Positions 29,923-38,012 of a stretch of DNA of 64,000 bases are shown piece after piece. The notes beneath the pieces were generated by a model, which had not been told where the DNA came from, did not search any database, and saw only the letters and a list, made by a program, of their open reading frames with translations. Both the position numbers and the translations under genes were made by a program. Source of the DNA: a virus; the IMG/VR virus record IMGVR_UViG_3300032677_000029, positions 1-64,000 of that record; one strand, written 5' to 3'. Position 1 is the stretch's first letter; every line of letters begins with the position of its first letter.

Positions 29923-30094
29923 AATGCTAGCAATACTAACGGCTTTCTTTTTATATCACGGAGATGCAGGATGGGGATGGTGGTTTGTGTGGGGCTTAGT
30001 CTTGTGCTTATATGGTGTGCGAGAGATCGGCAAAGCAAGGGAAAGGTTAGAGAAAGAAATTGAAGCAGAACGTAAGTATTGGGAGGGTAAGTAA
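29912..30094 (+). CDS. small single-pass membrane protein
   Basis: A 60-residue protein. Residues 5-40 are hydrophobic (MLAILTAFFLYHGD, WGWWFVWGLVLCLYGVREIG) and the tail is a charged helix (KARERLEKEIEAERKYWEGK). Either one long or two short membrane helices. AGGAG precedes the start. No family is recognised; it sits among small early genes. Confidence 0.55.
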   Translation: MQSEMLAILTAFFLYHGDAGWGWWFVWGLVLCLYGVREIGKARERLEKEIEAERKYWEGK

Positions 30095-30306
30095 TGGACT
30101 TAGGGTTGACAGTAACTAAAGAAAACAAAGATGGTTCTGCCGATGCTATTGTTCGGTTTGATAAAGAGATGCTAGAAGTCTTGGTACAAGAAGGATTGTT
30201 ACGGATTCTAGAAAGATATATTAAACAAGAAAAGAACGCTAGAGATGGAATCAAACTACGCAAAAAGTTAGCAAAAAAAGAAATTGATATAGATGGGAGA
30301 TGTTAA
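30094..30306 (+). CDS. small early protein, unknown
   Basis: A 70-residue protein starting MDLGLTVTKENKDGSADAIV, with a helical, basic second half (LLRILERYIKQEKNARDGIK). The start overlaps the previous stop in a TAATG arrangement, and the same arrangement links it to the next gene. Beta N-terminal part, helical C-terminal part. Function unknown. Confidence 0.55.
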   Translation: MDLGLTVTKENKDGSADAIVRFDKEMLEVLVQEGLLRILERYIKQEKNARDGIKLRKKLAKKEIDIDGRC

Positions 30307-30590
30307 TGAGTGAAATGACTGTATTAAAAGAAGCCCATGCCATTATCTATGGTGATAGGGAAAAGACTTATGGGCATCCAGCTAAGAATTTAAAAACCAT
30401 AGCTGTAATGTGGAACGCATACTTAAATGCCATGTCAGCTGACGACCCTGAGTTAAATGCAAAAGATGTTGCCGCTTTGATGATGCTTGTTAAGGTAGCT
30501 AGGTTTGCCAACGACCCGACTCATAGAGATAACTTAGTAGACATTTGTGGGTATGCGGCTTTAGTAGAACGGTGTGATGAAGCGCAATAG
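30306..30590 (+). CDS. DUF6378-like protein
   Basis: A 94-residue protein starting MSEMTVLKEAHAIIYGDREK, with TYGHPAKNLKTIAVMWNAYL and LNAKDVAALMMLVKVARFAN, then HRDNLVDICGYAALVERC. This order, (D)REKxYGxPxxN...A...LMxLVKxARxxxxxxHxDNxxDxxGYA, is the DUF6378 signature widespread in phages. The acidic and His residues resemble MazG-like helical nucleotide-handling proteins, but the function is not established. The start at 30306 follows GGGAG. Confidence 0.7.
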   Translation: MSEMTVLKEAHAIIYGDREKTYGHPAKNLKTIAVMWNAYLNAMSADDPELNAKDVAALMMLVKVARFANDPTHRDNLVDICGYAALVERCDEAQ

Positions 30591-30777
30591 AAACTTTCGT
30601 TGGGCGGAGGTGATGCGCCATCTAGAAGGTAATCCACGAACTATAAAAGAAGTTGCTAAGTATATGGAAGTAAGGTATGAGATGGTGAGAATATACCTAT
30701 ACGAGTTACTAGAAGAAGGCAAGATAGAAGTATATGAGGCATATACGAAACCAATTAAGTATAGGAAGAAGAGATGA
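30577..30777 (+). CDS. small winged-helix-like protein
   Basis: A 66-residue basic protein starting MKRNRNFRWAEVMRHLEGNP, with RTIKEVAKYMEVRYEMVRIY and LYELLEEGKIEVYEAYTKPI: a helix-turn-helix followed by a wing-like beta hairpin, as in small winged-helix DNA-binding proteins. It overlaps the end of the previous gene by 14 bases. The next gene (30774) also looks winged-helix, so they may form a pair of regulators. Confidence 0.6.
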   Translation: MKRNRNFRWAEVMRHLEGNPRTIKEVAKYMEVRYEMVRIYLYELLEEGKIEVYEAYTKPIKYRKKR

Positions 30778-31067
30778 AGTTTGATACATTAGGTAAAGCA
30801 ATAGTTACTATGAACGCTATTGGGATAGATTCTTTAGACATAATGATTATTCACCTAATAAAGGTAGGTCAATGGACTACTGTTGGAAATCTAGTAACTG
30901 AGTGTTTAGATATAGCATCCCCCGCTACAGTCCATAATCGGATTAAACACAAGTTAGTACCAGCAAAGATTCTAAGGCTCGAAGAAAGCAAAGAAGATGG
31001 GCGAACTAAATACGTGCATCTTGGCGAGAAGTTTAGTAAGATTGCTGACAAATTGGAGAAGCTATGA
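30774..31067 (+). CDS. winged-helix DNA-binding-like protein
   Basis: A 97-residue protein with helices IDSLDIMIIHLIKVGQWTTV, then LVTECLDIASPATVHNRIKH (recognition-helix-like PATVHNRI) and a wing LRLEESKEDGRTKYVHLGEK. This is the order of MarR/winged-helix domains. Probable DNA binding; target unknown. Coupled by ATGA overlaps to both neighbours. A replication or transcription regulator would suit its place just before the polymerase gene. Confidence 0.6.
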   Translation: MKFDTLGKAIVTMNAIGIDSLDIMIIHLIKVGQWTTVGNLVTECLDIASPATVHNRIKHKLVPAKILRLEESKEDGRTKYVHLGEKFSKIADKLEKL

Positions 31068-31486
31068 ATGAGGGCGTAAAGATATTGTTAGAACGTATGA
31101 AGACTAACCCCGAGGAGTTTATTGTTAATGGTTATGCTATGGGTAGTAAGTGGGGGCAGTTGGTAGCTGAACACATTGAACATTTAAATGCAGAAGATGC
31201 CACTGCTCTTAAAGAAGGTATATCCAAAATTAAACAAGAAAACTTTACTCGAGAAGTAATGAAAGAACTGCTTGCGCCGGAGGATGATAGCTTGGGAAAG
31301 CCTTGGTATACAACCCGAACACAAGGTACGGGTTTGGCTGGAGCGACCCAAGGAGTTACATTAAATAGTGCGCTACACCCAAACACTTTACAAAATGTAA
31401 CAATAACAACTGACCCACTAATAAACAAAAAATCCACAGTAAAGAAGCACCAAACCCTATTCGGAAAACTATTTAACTATTCATGA
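31064..31486 (+). CDS. early protein before the polymerase gene, unknown
   Basis: A 140-residue protein. Residues 1-75 are helical (MNEGVKILLERMKTNPEEFI, KWGQLVAEHIEHLNAEDATA) and the second half is polar with Thr/Asn (TQGTGLAGATQGVTLNSALH), ending in a basic KKHQTLFGKLFNYS. The ATGA overlap with the polymerase gene suggests coupled expression. No motif is recognised. Confidence 0.55.
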   Translation: MNEGVKILLERMKTNPEEFIVNGYAMGSKWGQLVAEHIEHLNAEDATALKEGISKIKQENFTREVMKELLAPEDDSLGKPWYTTRTQGTGLAGATQGVTLNSALHPNTLQNVTITTDPLINKKSTVKKHQTLFGKLFNYS

Positions 31487-33312
31487 ACATAATTACACTA
31501 GATTTTGAAACATACTATGCCAAAGACTTCTCACTCACAAAAGCCACTACCGAAGAATATATCCGTGATGATAGGTTTGAGGTCATTGGGGTCGCAGTCA
31601 AGGAAAACAAAGATGAAACAACATGGTTCACAGGAACGCATGGAGAAGTTAGTGATTTTCTGCATACATACGATTGGGCTAACTCTGCTTTGCTTGCTCA
31701 CAATGCCTCTTTTGATGGGGCTATTCTTAGCTGGAATTTTGGCATTAAGCCTAAAGCGGTTTTCGATACTCTGTGCATGGCTAGGGCGCTTCATGGAGTG
31801 GATGCAGGTGGCAGTCTTTCAGCTTTGGTTGAACGGTATAACTTGGGTCGGAAGGGTACAGAAGTACTGGATGCCCTAGGAAAGAAACGATTAGACTTTG
31901 AGACGGCAGACCTAGAGCAGTATGGTAAATACTGTATCAATGACGTTGAACTTACTTGGGCGCTATTCCATCGCCTACTGGATGAGGGCTTTCCTGAGAA
32001 AGAACTTAAGGTCATTGACGTAACTATAAAGATGTTTACAGACCCAGTACTTAATTTAAACCTACCCTTACTTGAGCAACACCTAGAGGATACTAAGGAA
32101 CGTAAAGAAAAACTACTTGAAGCGTGCATGGCTGACAAAGACACGCTTATGTCAAACGATAGGTTTGCTGAGATACTTAAGTCTCTGAATGTTGACCCGC
32201 CAACTAAAACATCTTTAAGAACAGCTAAGACGGCATGGGCATTTGCTAAAACCGATGAAGGCTTTAAAGAACTGGCTTCACATAAAGATGTTCGGGTTCA
32301 AGCATTGGTCGCCGCTCGGCTTGGAAACAAATCGACGTTAGAAGAAACGCGGACACAACGCTTTATCGACATAGCTAAACGAGGGAAACTTCCAGTACCA
32401 ATTAAATATTATGCGGCTCATACTGGTCGGTGGGGTGGAGACGACAAGATTAACTTACAAAACTTACCTAGTCGTGGGCAGAACGGTGGCAAGTTAAAGA
32501 AAGCAATTATCCCTCCGGAAGGGTATGTAATGATCGACTGCGACTCTTCGCAAATTGAGGCTCGGATTGTTGCTTGGATGGCAGGACAAACAGATTTAGT
32601 AGACGCATTTGAGAAAGGTGAAGATGTATATAAAATCATGGCTTCGGCTATCTATCAAAAGGATGTTGCAGAGGTCTCAGCGCACGAGAGGTTTGTGGGC
32701 AAGACGACGATTCTTGGAGCGGGGTACGGCATGGGTAGTAACAAGTTCAAAGCCCAACTCAAGACGTTTGGCATGGACATTGAAGAGGGGGAGGCAAGTC
32801 GTATTATCAGGGTATATCGGGAGACGTATCCTCAAATCCCTAAGTTATGGCAAGAAGCCGGTAGGTGTTTGGAAGCAATACACACCAATAGACCTGCCCC
32901 ATTCGGGTTGGAAGGAGTCGTGTCATTCGATCACGTAAAGAAAGGCTTTCTGCTACCTAGCGGATTATGGCAACGCTATGAAACCCTGCAACAAGTAATT
33001 GATTCTGAAAACAAAACCCAATATGAGTATAAGACTCGACGGGGTGTAGTCAAATTATATGGTGGGAAAGTAGTAGAAAACTTATGTCAGGCTATTGCTC
33101 GTTGCGTAATTGCAGAGCAGATGGTTAAAATGAGTAAACGATATAGGGTAGTTCTAACAGTACACGATGCCGTAGCTTGCATAGCCCCAAAGGCAGAAGC
33201 CAAAGAAGCACAAGCCTATATAGAAACGTGTATGAAATGGAGACCCGATTGGGCACATAACTTACCACTTAATTGTGAGTCAGGAATTGGAAACAACTAT
33301 GGAGAATGTTAA
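31483..33312 (+). CDS. DNA polymerase A family with 3'-5' exonuclease
   Basis: A 609-residue replicative polymerase. Exonuclease: LDFET with D7 and E9, AHNASFDG (D78), YCINDV (Y150, D154). Polymerase: motif A DSSQIEAR at 354-361, motif B RFVGKTTILGAGYGMG at 403-418 (R403, K407, Y415) and motif C TVHDAV at 559-564. All catalytic residues are present. No 5'-3' exonuclease domain. It is shorter than bacterial Pol I (about 930 residues) and similar to phage PolA forms. It would copy the genome with the primase-helicase at 39634 and the SSB-like protein at 38413. Confidence 0.92.
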   Translation: MNIITLDFETYYAKDFSLTKATTEEYIRDDRFEVIGVAVKENKDETTWFTGTHGEVSDFLHTYDWANSALLAHNASFDGAILSWNFGIKPKAVFDTLCMARALHGVDAGGSLSALVERYNLGRKGTEVLDALGKKRLDFETADLEQYGKYCINDVELTWALFHRLLDEGFPEKELKVIDVTIKMFTDPVLNLNLPLLEQHLEDTKERKEKLLEACMADKDTLMSNDRFAEILKSLNVDPPTKTSLRTAKTAWAFAKTDEGFKELASHKDVRVQALVAARLGNKSTLEETRTQRFIDIAKRGKLPVPIKYYAAHTGRWGGDDKINLQNLPSRGQNGGKLKKAIIPPEGYVMIDCDSSQIEARIVAWMAGQTDLVDAFEKGEDVYKIMASAIYQKDVAEVSAHERFVGKTTILGAGYGMGSNKFKAQLKTFGMDIEEGEASRIIRVYRETYPQIPKLWQEAGRCLEAIHTNRPAPFGLEGVVSFDHVKKGFLLPSGLWQRYETLQQVIDSENKTQYEYKTRRGVVKLYGGKVVENLCQAIARCVIAEQMVKMSKRYRVVLTVHDAVACIAPKAEAKEAQAYIETCMKWRPDWAHNLPLNCESGIGNNYGEC

Positions 33313-33482
33313 TGGATTACTCAGGGTTTTTATTAGAAGCAAGAAAGTACTTGAAATTATACGAAGAAGCTGTTATAAATCGTAGCTATAAAGAAGCACA
33401 AGAGCACGCATTAAATGCGTTTGCTGAAGTTAGATTACTTGTACATATAGCGAAAGACTTACAGGATGTCAGAAAAAACTAA
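33312..33482 (+). CDS. 56-residue helical protein after the polymerase
   Basis: A short gene starting MDYSGFLLEARKYLKLYEEA and continuing EAQEHALNAFAEVRLLVHIA: two amphipathic helices. The start overlaps the polymerase stop in a TAATG arrangement, and its end overlaps the sigma-like gene by 17 bases. The pattern recurs as a small helical partner gene in phage replication regions; no function can be assigned. Confidence 0.55.
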   Translation: MDYSGFLLEARKYLKLYEEAVINRSYKEAQEHALNAFAEVRLLVHIAKDLQDVRKN

Positions 33483-33660
33483 TCCGTGGCAATCGGATAT
33501 GACCCAACAAGAGGTCGCCGATGCTTTGGGTACTACAAGACAGGTAATTCAAGATATAGAGAAAAGAGCGTTGCGTAAACTAAGGAATGAATTGCGTAAA
33601 CGTGGCTATACATTAGATGATTTTTTTACATACAAAAAGAAGAGGATACCAAAAATATGA
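33466..33660 (+). CDS. second sigma-70 region 4-like protein
   Basis: A 64-residue protein with MTQQEVADALGTTRQVIQDI and EKRALRKLRNELRKRGYTLD: the sigma region 4 helix-turn-helix, here with TRQVIQDIE instead of SRERVRQIE. It shares the (R/K)(R/K)GY...(D/E)DFF ending with the protein at 21014, so they are likely paralogues. No other sigma domain. It could compete with or complement the first copy at promoter -35 elements. It lies right after the polymerase gene. Confidence 0.7.
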   Translation: MSEKTNPWQSDMTQQEVADALGTTRQVIQDIEKRALRKLRNELRKRGYTLDDFFTYKKKRIPKI

Positions 33661-33971
33661 TTGGCTTAACTAAAGAGCAAACACAACGTCTTAAAGATGC
33701 GGCAAGTACTTTAAGAATAGACCAAAGGGCGGCACTTACCCTTGCAGAATCAGAAGCCTATGCTAGAAAGATCAATCAAGTTCTTTACGATTTGCATATG
33801 GAAAACCCTTTAGCATTTGTAACCACTGCGACTACTACACTTTCGGGTATAGAGTTCCTTCCTATTCAAGCTATGGTAAAGCGCCGTAATTTTTACCATG
33901 AGCCACTTAAAGTACACGCTAAAGACTACAAGACTCATGTAGTTCCACTACAAAGGGAGAACCTTGTATGA
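33657..33971 (+). CDS. early protein, unknown
   Basis: A 104-residue protein (MIGLTKEQTQRLKDAASTLR, ALTLAESEAYARKINQVLYD, ending VHAKDYKTHVVPLQRENLV). The first half is helical and the second half mixed. ATGA overlaps with both neighbours. No conserved motif is recognised. Confidence 0.55.
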   Translation: MIGLTKEQTQRLKDAASTLRIDQRAALTLAESEAYARKINQVLYDLHMENPLAFVTTATTTLSGIEFLPIQAMVKRRNFYHEPLKVHAKDYKTHVVPLQRENLV

Positions 33972-34276
33972 ATATCGAATGGGCAAAACCTCATGAAATA
34001 GAAGATGGTATTAGTGCGGTATGGGGGATCAAAGATATTGTCGATACGCTGATATGGCGGTGTGTGGATCACCCCATCCCAATGGATGAAAATCAAATGC
34101 ATAACCATTTACTTGCTATATCGGTATTATTAGATATGCACTGCGAGAAATTAATGGATACCTACTGCAAAGTATATAACCTTAATGAGTACGCATCTGA
34201 TGAAGTTAAAGCTAAAAGAGAAGCAATTTTAAATAGCTTAACTAAAAAAGCGCCTAAGAAAGCTAAGAAAAAATGA
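33968..34276 (+). CDS. early protein, unknown, basic tail
   Basis: A 102-residue protein (MNIEWAKPHEIEDGISAVWG, HPIPMDENQMHNHLLAISVL, CEKLMDTYCKVYNLNEYASD) ending in an Ala/Lys tail (KKAPKKAKKK). Helical. The Lys-rich tail suggests nucleic-acid contact. Coupled to the glycosyltransferase-like gene by ATGA. Function unknown. Confidence 0.55.
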   Translation: MNIEWAKPHEIEDGISAVWGIKDIVDTLIWRCVDHPIPMDENQMHNHLLAISVLLDMHCEKLMDTYCKVYNLNEYASDEVKAKREAILNSLTKKAPKKAKKK

Positions 34277-35028
34277 CTGAAGAAACAAAACCAGTACAAC
34301 TATTTATAGCTACCCCGATGTATGGGGGGTTATGTAATGGCTCTTATACAGTAGGATTGCTTACTTCCGTAGGGGTATTTGCTCATAATAATATTAGTAT
34401 CCAGTATGCCCACATGATGAATGAGTCTTTAATTACTCGTGCTCGTAATGCTTTAGCTAAAGACTTCCTTGCCAGTGATTGTACGCATCTAATGTTTATT
34501 GACGCAGACGTTGGGTTTAATGCTCAAGATATTATACGAATGGTTCATGCAGATAAAGAAATTATTTGTGGTATTTATCCTAAGAAAGAAATTAACTGGG
34601 GCGATGTAGCTAAGGCAGTACAAGCTGGAGTTCCACCACAAGAACTGCATAAACATACTGGGGCATTTGTTCTTAACTTAATTGATAATGCAACATCTTT
34701 AGAGGGCGACGTATATACCCCAATGGAAATTGCTAATGGCGGTACAGGGTTTATGCTTATAAAGCGAGAAGTATTTGAAGGACTAATCGGTAAAGTTCCT
34801 ACCTACACTAACGATATGTTTACAGCTATAGATACAGAGCGTAAAAAAGAAGTTATTAATGAGTTCTTTGCAACAAGTATTACTGAAGAGGATAATCGCT
34901 TGCTTTCTGAAGATTACCATTTTTGTATGATTGCAAGAAAAGCTGGCTTTAAAGTTTGGGCGGCTCCTTGGGCACAGTTATCCCATACTGGGACTTATAT
35001 CTTTAGTGGGGCTTTACCATCAGCATGA
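34273..35028 (+). CDS. glycosyltransferase-like protein (GT-A fold)
   Basis: A 251-residue protein. FIATPMYGGLCNGSYTVGLL, LITRARNALAKDFLASDCTH and LMFIDADVGF (the DxD-type metal/nucleotide-sugar motif, D78/D80 region) mark a GT-A glycosyltransferase of the type found in many aquatic phages. EIANGGTGFMLIKREVFE and LLSEDYHFCMIARKAGFKVW follow as in family 2-like enzymes. It may glycosylate DNA bases, phage proteins or host surface sugars; its place among replication genes favours a DNA or early host target, but this is open. Confidence 0.7.
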   Translation: MTEETKPVQLFIATPMYGGLCNGSYTVGLLTSVGVFAHNNISIQYAHMMNESLITRARNALAKDFLASDCTHLMFIDADVGFNAQDIIRMVHADKEIICGIYPKKEINWGDVAKAVQAGVPPQELHKHTGAFVLNLIDNATSLEGDVYTPMEIANGGTGFMLIKREVFEGLIGKVPTYTNDMFTAIDTERKKEVINEFFATSITEEDNRLLSEDYHFCMIARKAGFKVWAAPWAQLSHTGTYIFSGALPSA

Positions 35029-35696
35029 CAGTTAAATACACATGGTCGTACTCATCAATAAACCTTTTTAAACAATGCCCACATAAGTATTATCGGCTTC
35101 GAATAGTAAAAGATATTGTTGAGCCATCAGCCGAGCACTTAAACTACGGATTAGAAGTACATAAAGCGGCAGAAGATTATCTTGGAAAAGGCACTCCAAT
35201 CCCCGAAAAGTACATCTTTATTAAAGAACACTTGGATAAGCTAAATCTTATTAAAGGCGAAAAGCTTTGCGAATATAGGATGGGACTTACCAGCAACCTA
35301 GAACCATGTGGGTTTTTTGATAAGGATGTATGGTGGAGAGGGGTCGCAGACTTGATTATTATCAACGGCGACAGAGCGTATGTTATTGATTATAAAACAG
35401 GAAAATCTGCTAAGTATGCGGATACTAAGCAATTAGAGCTTCTTTCTTGTGCCCTATTTAAACACTTCCCCGAGGTCAAAAAGGTCAAAGGTGGGTTATT
35501 ATTTGTAGTTGCCAATGACCTTGTCAAAGAGAACTTTGAGGTGGATAATGAAGGGGTATATTGGACTAAGTGGTTAGAAGATACTCAACGCTTAGAAGCG
35601 GCTATTCAAAACAATGTTTGGAATAAAAAGCCTAACTTCTCGTGCCGTTCTTGGTGTTCTATAACCGACTGCGAACATAACGGAAAGAACCATTGA
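35025..35696 (+). CDS. Cas4/RecB-like PD-(D/E)XK nuclease
   Basis: A 223-residue protein. SYSSINLFKQCPHKYYRLRI gives the N-terminal Cas4/AddB-like Cys; GLEVHKAAEDYLGKG holds the HxxxE helix; GVADLIIINGDRAYVIDYKT carries catalytic D, D and K (VIDYKTGK); QLELLSCALFKHFP is motif Q-like. Three Cys at the end (SCRSWCSITDCEHN) with the first Cys could bind an iron-sulphur cluster as in Cas4. Probably an exonuclease for recombination or replication-fork processing. There is no CRISPR array nearby. Confidence 0.8.
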   Translation: MTVKYTWSYSSINLFKQCPHKYYRLRIVKDIVEPSAEHLNYGLEVHKAAEDYLGKGTPIPEKYIFIKEHLDKLNLIKGEKLCEYRMGLTSNLEPCGFFDKDVWWRGVADLIIINGDRAYVIDYKTGKSAKYADTKQLELLSCALFKHFPEVKKVKGGLLFVVANDLVKENFEVDNEGVYWTKWLEDTQRLEAAIQNNVWNKKPNFSCRSWCSITDCEHNGKNH

Positions 35697-35697
35697 T

Positions 35698-36012
35698 ATG
35701 CCATACACCAAAACCCCTAGACCCTACAAGCATGAGTATGATATGCAACAGGCTCGTGATGAAGAACCAAGACGTGCTGAGCGCCAACGTGCTCGACGTG
35801 CAATAGATAAACGTGATACAGGGACAGTATTAAAAGAATCCCCTAAGCGTAAAGGCAAAGATGTTGCCCATATCAAAGCATTAGATAAGGGTGGTAGTAA
35901 TAAGGATGGAGTAGTACTACAATCTGCGGCTAAGAACCGTAGCTTTAAAAGAGATTCAAAAGGTAATTTAGTTTCTGAAGTAAGCGCCAAAGAGCGCAAA
36001 AAGAAAAAATAG
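35698..36012 (+). CDS. HNH-like endonuclease
   Basis: A 104-residue, very basic protein. RARRAIDKRDTG, KGKDVAHIKALDKGGSNKDG and QSAAKNRSFKRDSKGN follow the small-phage HNH layout (VDHIxPLxxGGxxxxxNLxxxxxxxNRxK), with H in VAHIKAL and N in KNRSF. The family nicks DNA, often in packaging or recombination. It lies two bases after the Cas4-like gene. The match is weaker than for the HNH gene at 16993. Confidence 0.65.
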   Translation: MPYTKTPRPYKHEYDMQQARDEEPRRAERQRARRAIDKRDTGTVLKESPKRKGKDVAHIKALDKGGSNKDGVVLQSAAKNRSFKRDSKGNLVSEVSAKERKKKK

Positions 36013-36226
36013 TTTGTTAGACGTATGGTTGTAAAGTAAGGTACGAGTGCTAGCAACGGGTTAATTCATTATCCTACATAACCGTATCAGTTGGGGTCGT
36101 TAGTTAGATATTTTTCCCTTCATGGGGTATCTTCCCTCCTTGGCGATGACCTAGCCGATTGACCCCCGTAAGGGGTTGCCTTAAATCAAAACAAGTGTTT
36201 TGGTCGTATTCCTATTGGAGAAGAAA
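36013..36226 (+). other. non-coding leader region with hairpins
   Basis: A 214-bp gap between HNH and the next gene. Hairpins visible: CAAAAC-AAGT-GTTTTG (36187-36202), CCCC-GTAA-GGGG near 36165-36176 (GNRA-type loop), and a weaker GATA...TATC stem around 36107-36131. No T-run terminator and no tRNA fold could be built. It may be a regulatory leader or a small RNA. Confidence 0.4.
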
Positions 36227-36427
36227 ATGAAAAAGCAAGAATTTAAGGCTTTAATAACGCTGATGGGGGGAGAGTTTAAGATTGCTAAGTTTAAAGATGG
36301 TTATGCGTATCGTGTAGCTATTCAAGATAAGTTTGAAGAAGAGTACCAATACGAATCAAGAACCAAAGCGTATTTGGATGGTAAAAAAGCGTTTAAAAAA
36401 TTGGTGGGATATGCAAATCATAGATAA
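36227..36427 (+). CDS. small basic early protein before SNF2 helicase
   Basis: A 66-residue protein starting MKKQEFKALITLMGGEFKIA, with KDGYAYRVAIQDKFEEEYQY and a basic end. GGAGAAG precedes the ATG at 36227. It overlaps the helicase gene by 17 bases and may be a helicase cofactor, though only position suggests this. Alpha/beta; no family is recognised. Confidence 0.55.
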   Translation: MKKQEFKALITLMGGEFKIAKFKDGYAYRVAIQDKFEEEYQYESRTKAYLDGKKAFKKLVGYANHR

Positions 36428-37961
36428 CAAGGCGTTGCTACTTAGAGTACGTGACCCAAACCGCATTACTACAGTGATACCAAAGAGTAAACTTTTAGAT
36501 GATGGTCAGGTGCTAGTAAGGTGGGGGCTAGAAGAAGCCCAAGTATTAAAGAATCTTAAACTGCGGGATGTACCTTCCCCTATCAGGGCTAACTATGATT
36601 GGCCTGGGTTATATAGACCGTTTGACCACCAGCGTAAGACCTCTGAGTTCCTGACCCTGCACCGCCGAGCCTTTTGTTTTAACGAACAGGGCACAGGAAA
36701 GACAGGTTCAGTTATTTGGGCGGCAGACTATCTAATGACTTTGGGTGTTATCAAACGTGTTTTAGTACTATGCCCACTATCCATCATGCAGTCGGCTTGG
36801 CAAAACGATTTATTTAGATTTGCTATGCACAGAACAACAGCAATAGCCCACAGCTATTCGAGAGAAAAAAGAATCCAAGCTGTATGTAGTGATGCCGAGT
36901 TCGTTATATGTAACTATGATGGCTTAGGAATTATCCGAGATGCCGTAGAAGCTAATGACTTTGACCTCATTGTTGTAGACGAAGCCAACGCATACAAAAC
37001 GGTATCTACAACACGTTGGAAAATACTAAACTCTCTTATCAAACCGCACACTTGGATGTGGATGCTTACAGGCACACCAGCTTCACAATCCCCAACAGAC
37101 GCATACGGATTAGCAAGGTTAATAAACCCACAAGGGGTTCCAAGATTCTATGGTTCTTTCCGAGACATGGTGATGTACAAACTAACTCAATTCAAATGGG
37201 TTCCAAAACCTAGTTCAGAAAAGACAGTGCATACAGTATTACAACCCGCAATACGTTTTACAAAAGAAGAGTGTCTAGACCTACCCGAAATGACTTATGT
37301 TACTAGGGATGTACCACTAACGATGCAACAGGAAAAGTACTACGAAATCATTAGAAAGAATATGCTAGCTGTAGCCGCTGGTGAGGAAATAACGACAGTC
37401 AATGCCGCCGCAAACTTGAACAAATTACTCCAGCTTTCATGTGGCGCAGTCTATTCGGATAGTGGAGAAGTCGTAGAGTTTGATGCCTCTAATAGAATCA
37501 ATGCCTTAAAAGAAGTGATTGACGAAGCTAGCCATAAGGTGTTAATATTTGTTCCCTATCGCCACGCTATTGAGATTGTTACGGAAGAATTGAGAAAGTC
37601 AGGATACACTGCGGAAATTATAAATGGCTCAGTATCAGCCGGAAATCGCACAGACATTTTTGCTAGATTCCAAGGCGACACAAACCCCAAAGTATTAGTA
37701 ATCCAACCACAAGCCGCCGCACACGGAGTAACCCTAACTGCCGCCAATGTAGTGGTATGGTTTTCCCCTATTACTTCAGTAGAAACTTATCTACAAGCTA
37801 ATGCACGAGTGCATAGGGCGGGGCAACGCAACCCATGTACGGTAGTTCACTTACAGGGGTCCCCTGTGGAAAAGAAGATGTACAAGATGTTGCAGGGAAA
37901 GGTAGACATTCACACTAAGATGATTGACCTATACAAAAATATAATTGAAGAAGACTCTTGA
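36411..37961 (+). CDS. SNF2-like DNA helicase/translocase
   Basis: A 516-residue SF2 protein numbered from the ATG at 36411 (earlier codons re-read the gene before it). RPFDHQRKTSEFL is a Q-like motif; motif I NEQGTGKTG at 91-99; motif II VVDEANAYK (DEAN at 190-193); motif III MLTGTPASQ at 218-226; C-terminal domain with VLIFVPYRHAIEIV; motif VI QANARVHRAGQ at about 462-472. HRAGQ is typical of SNF2 enzymes. It may remodel protein-DNA complexes or branch-migrate during recombination-dependent replication. Confidence 0.85.
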   Translation: MQIIDNKALLLRVRDPNRITTVIPKSKLLDDGQVLVRWGLEEAQVLKNLKLRDVPSPIRANYDWPGLYRPFDHQRKTSEFLTLHRRAFCFNEQGTGKTGSVIWAADYLMTLGVIKRVLVLCPLSIMQSAWQNDLFRFAMHRTTAIAHSYSREKRIQAVCSDAEFVICNYDGLGIIRDAVEANDFDLIVVDEANAYKTVSTTRWKILNSLIKPHTWMWMLTGTPASQSPTDAYGLARLINPQGVPRFYGSFRDMVMYKLTQFKWVPKPSSEKTVHTVLQPAIRFTKEECLDLPEMTYVTRDVPLTMQQEKYYEIIRKNMLAVAAGEEITTVNAAANLNKLLQLSCGAVYSDSGEVVEFDASNRINALKEVIDEASHKVLIFVPYRHAIEIVTEELRKSGYTAEIINGSVSAGNRTDIFARFQGDTNPKVLVIQPQAAAHGVTLTAANVVVWFSPITSVETYLQANARVHRAGQRNPCTVVHLQGSPVEKKMYKMLQGKVDIHTKMIDLYKNIIEEDS

Positions 37962-37986
37962 CAACTTTACAGAGTAAAGGTATAGT
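37958..37986 (+). promoter_or_regulatory. sigma-70 promoter for the SSB/primase-helicase unit
   Basis: TTGACA (37958-37963), 17 bp, TATAGT (37981-37986, five of six). It overlaps the helicase stop. The transcript start near 37993 is followed by GAAGGAGAG and the ATG at 38013, leaving a short leader. Confidence 0.75.
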
Positions 37987-38012
37987 GGTAGTTATAAATA
38001 GAAGGAGAGTAT

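Noticed and set aside
36013-36226. A possible tRNA gene
   Set aside because: No T-loop GTTCRA motif or cloverleaf pairing could be assembled.
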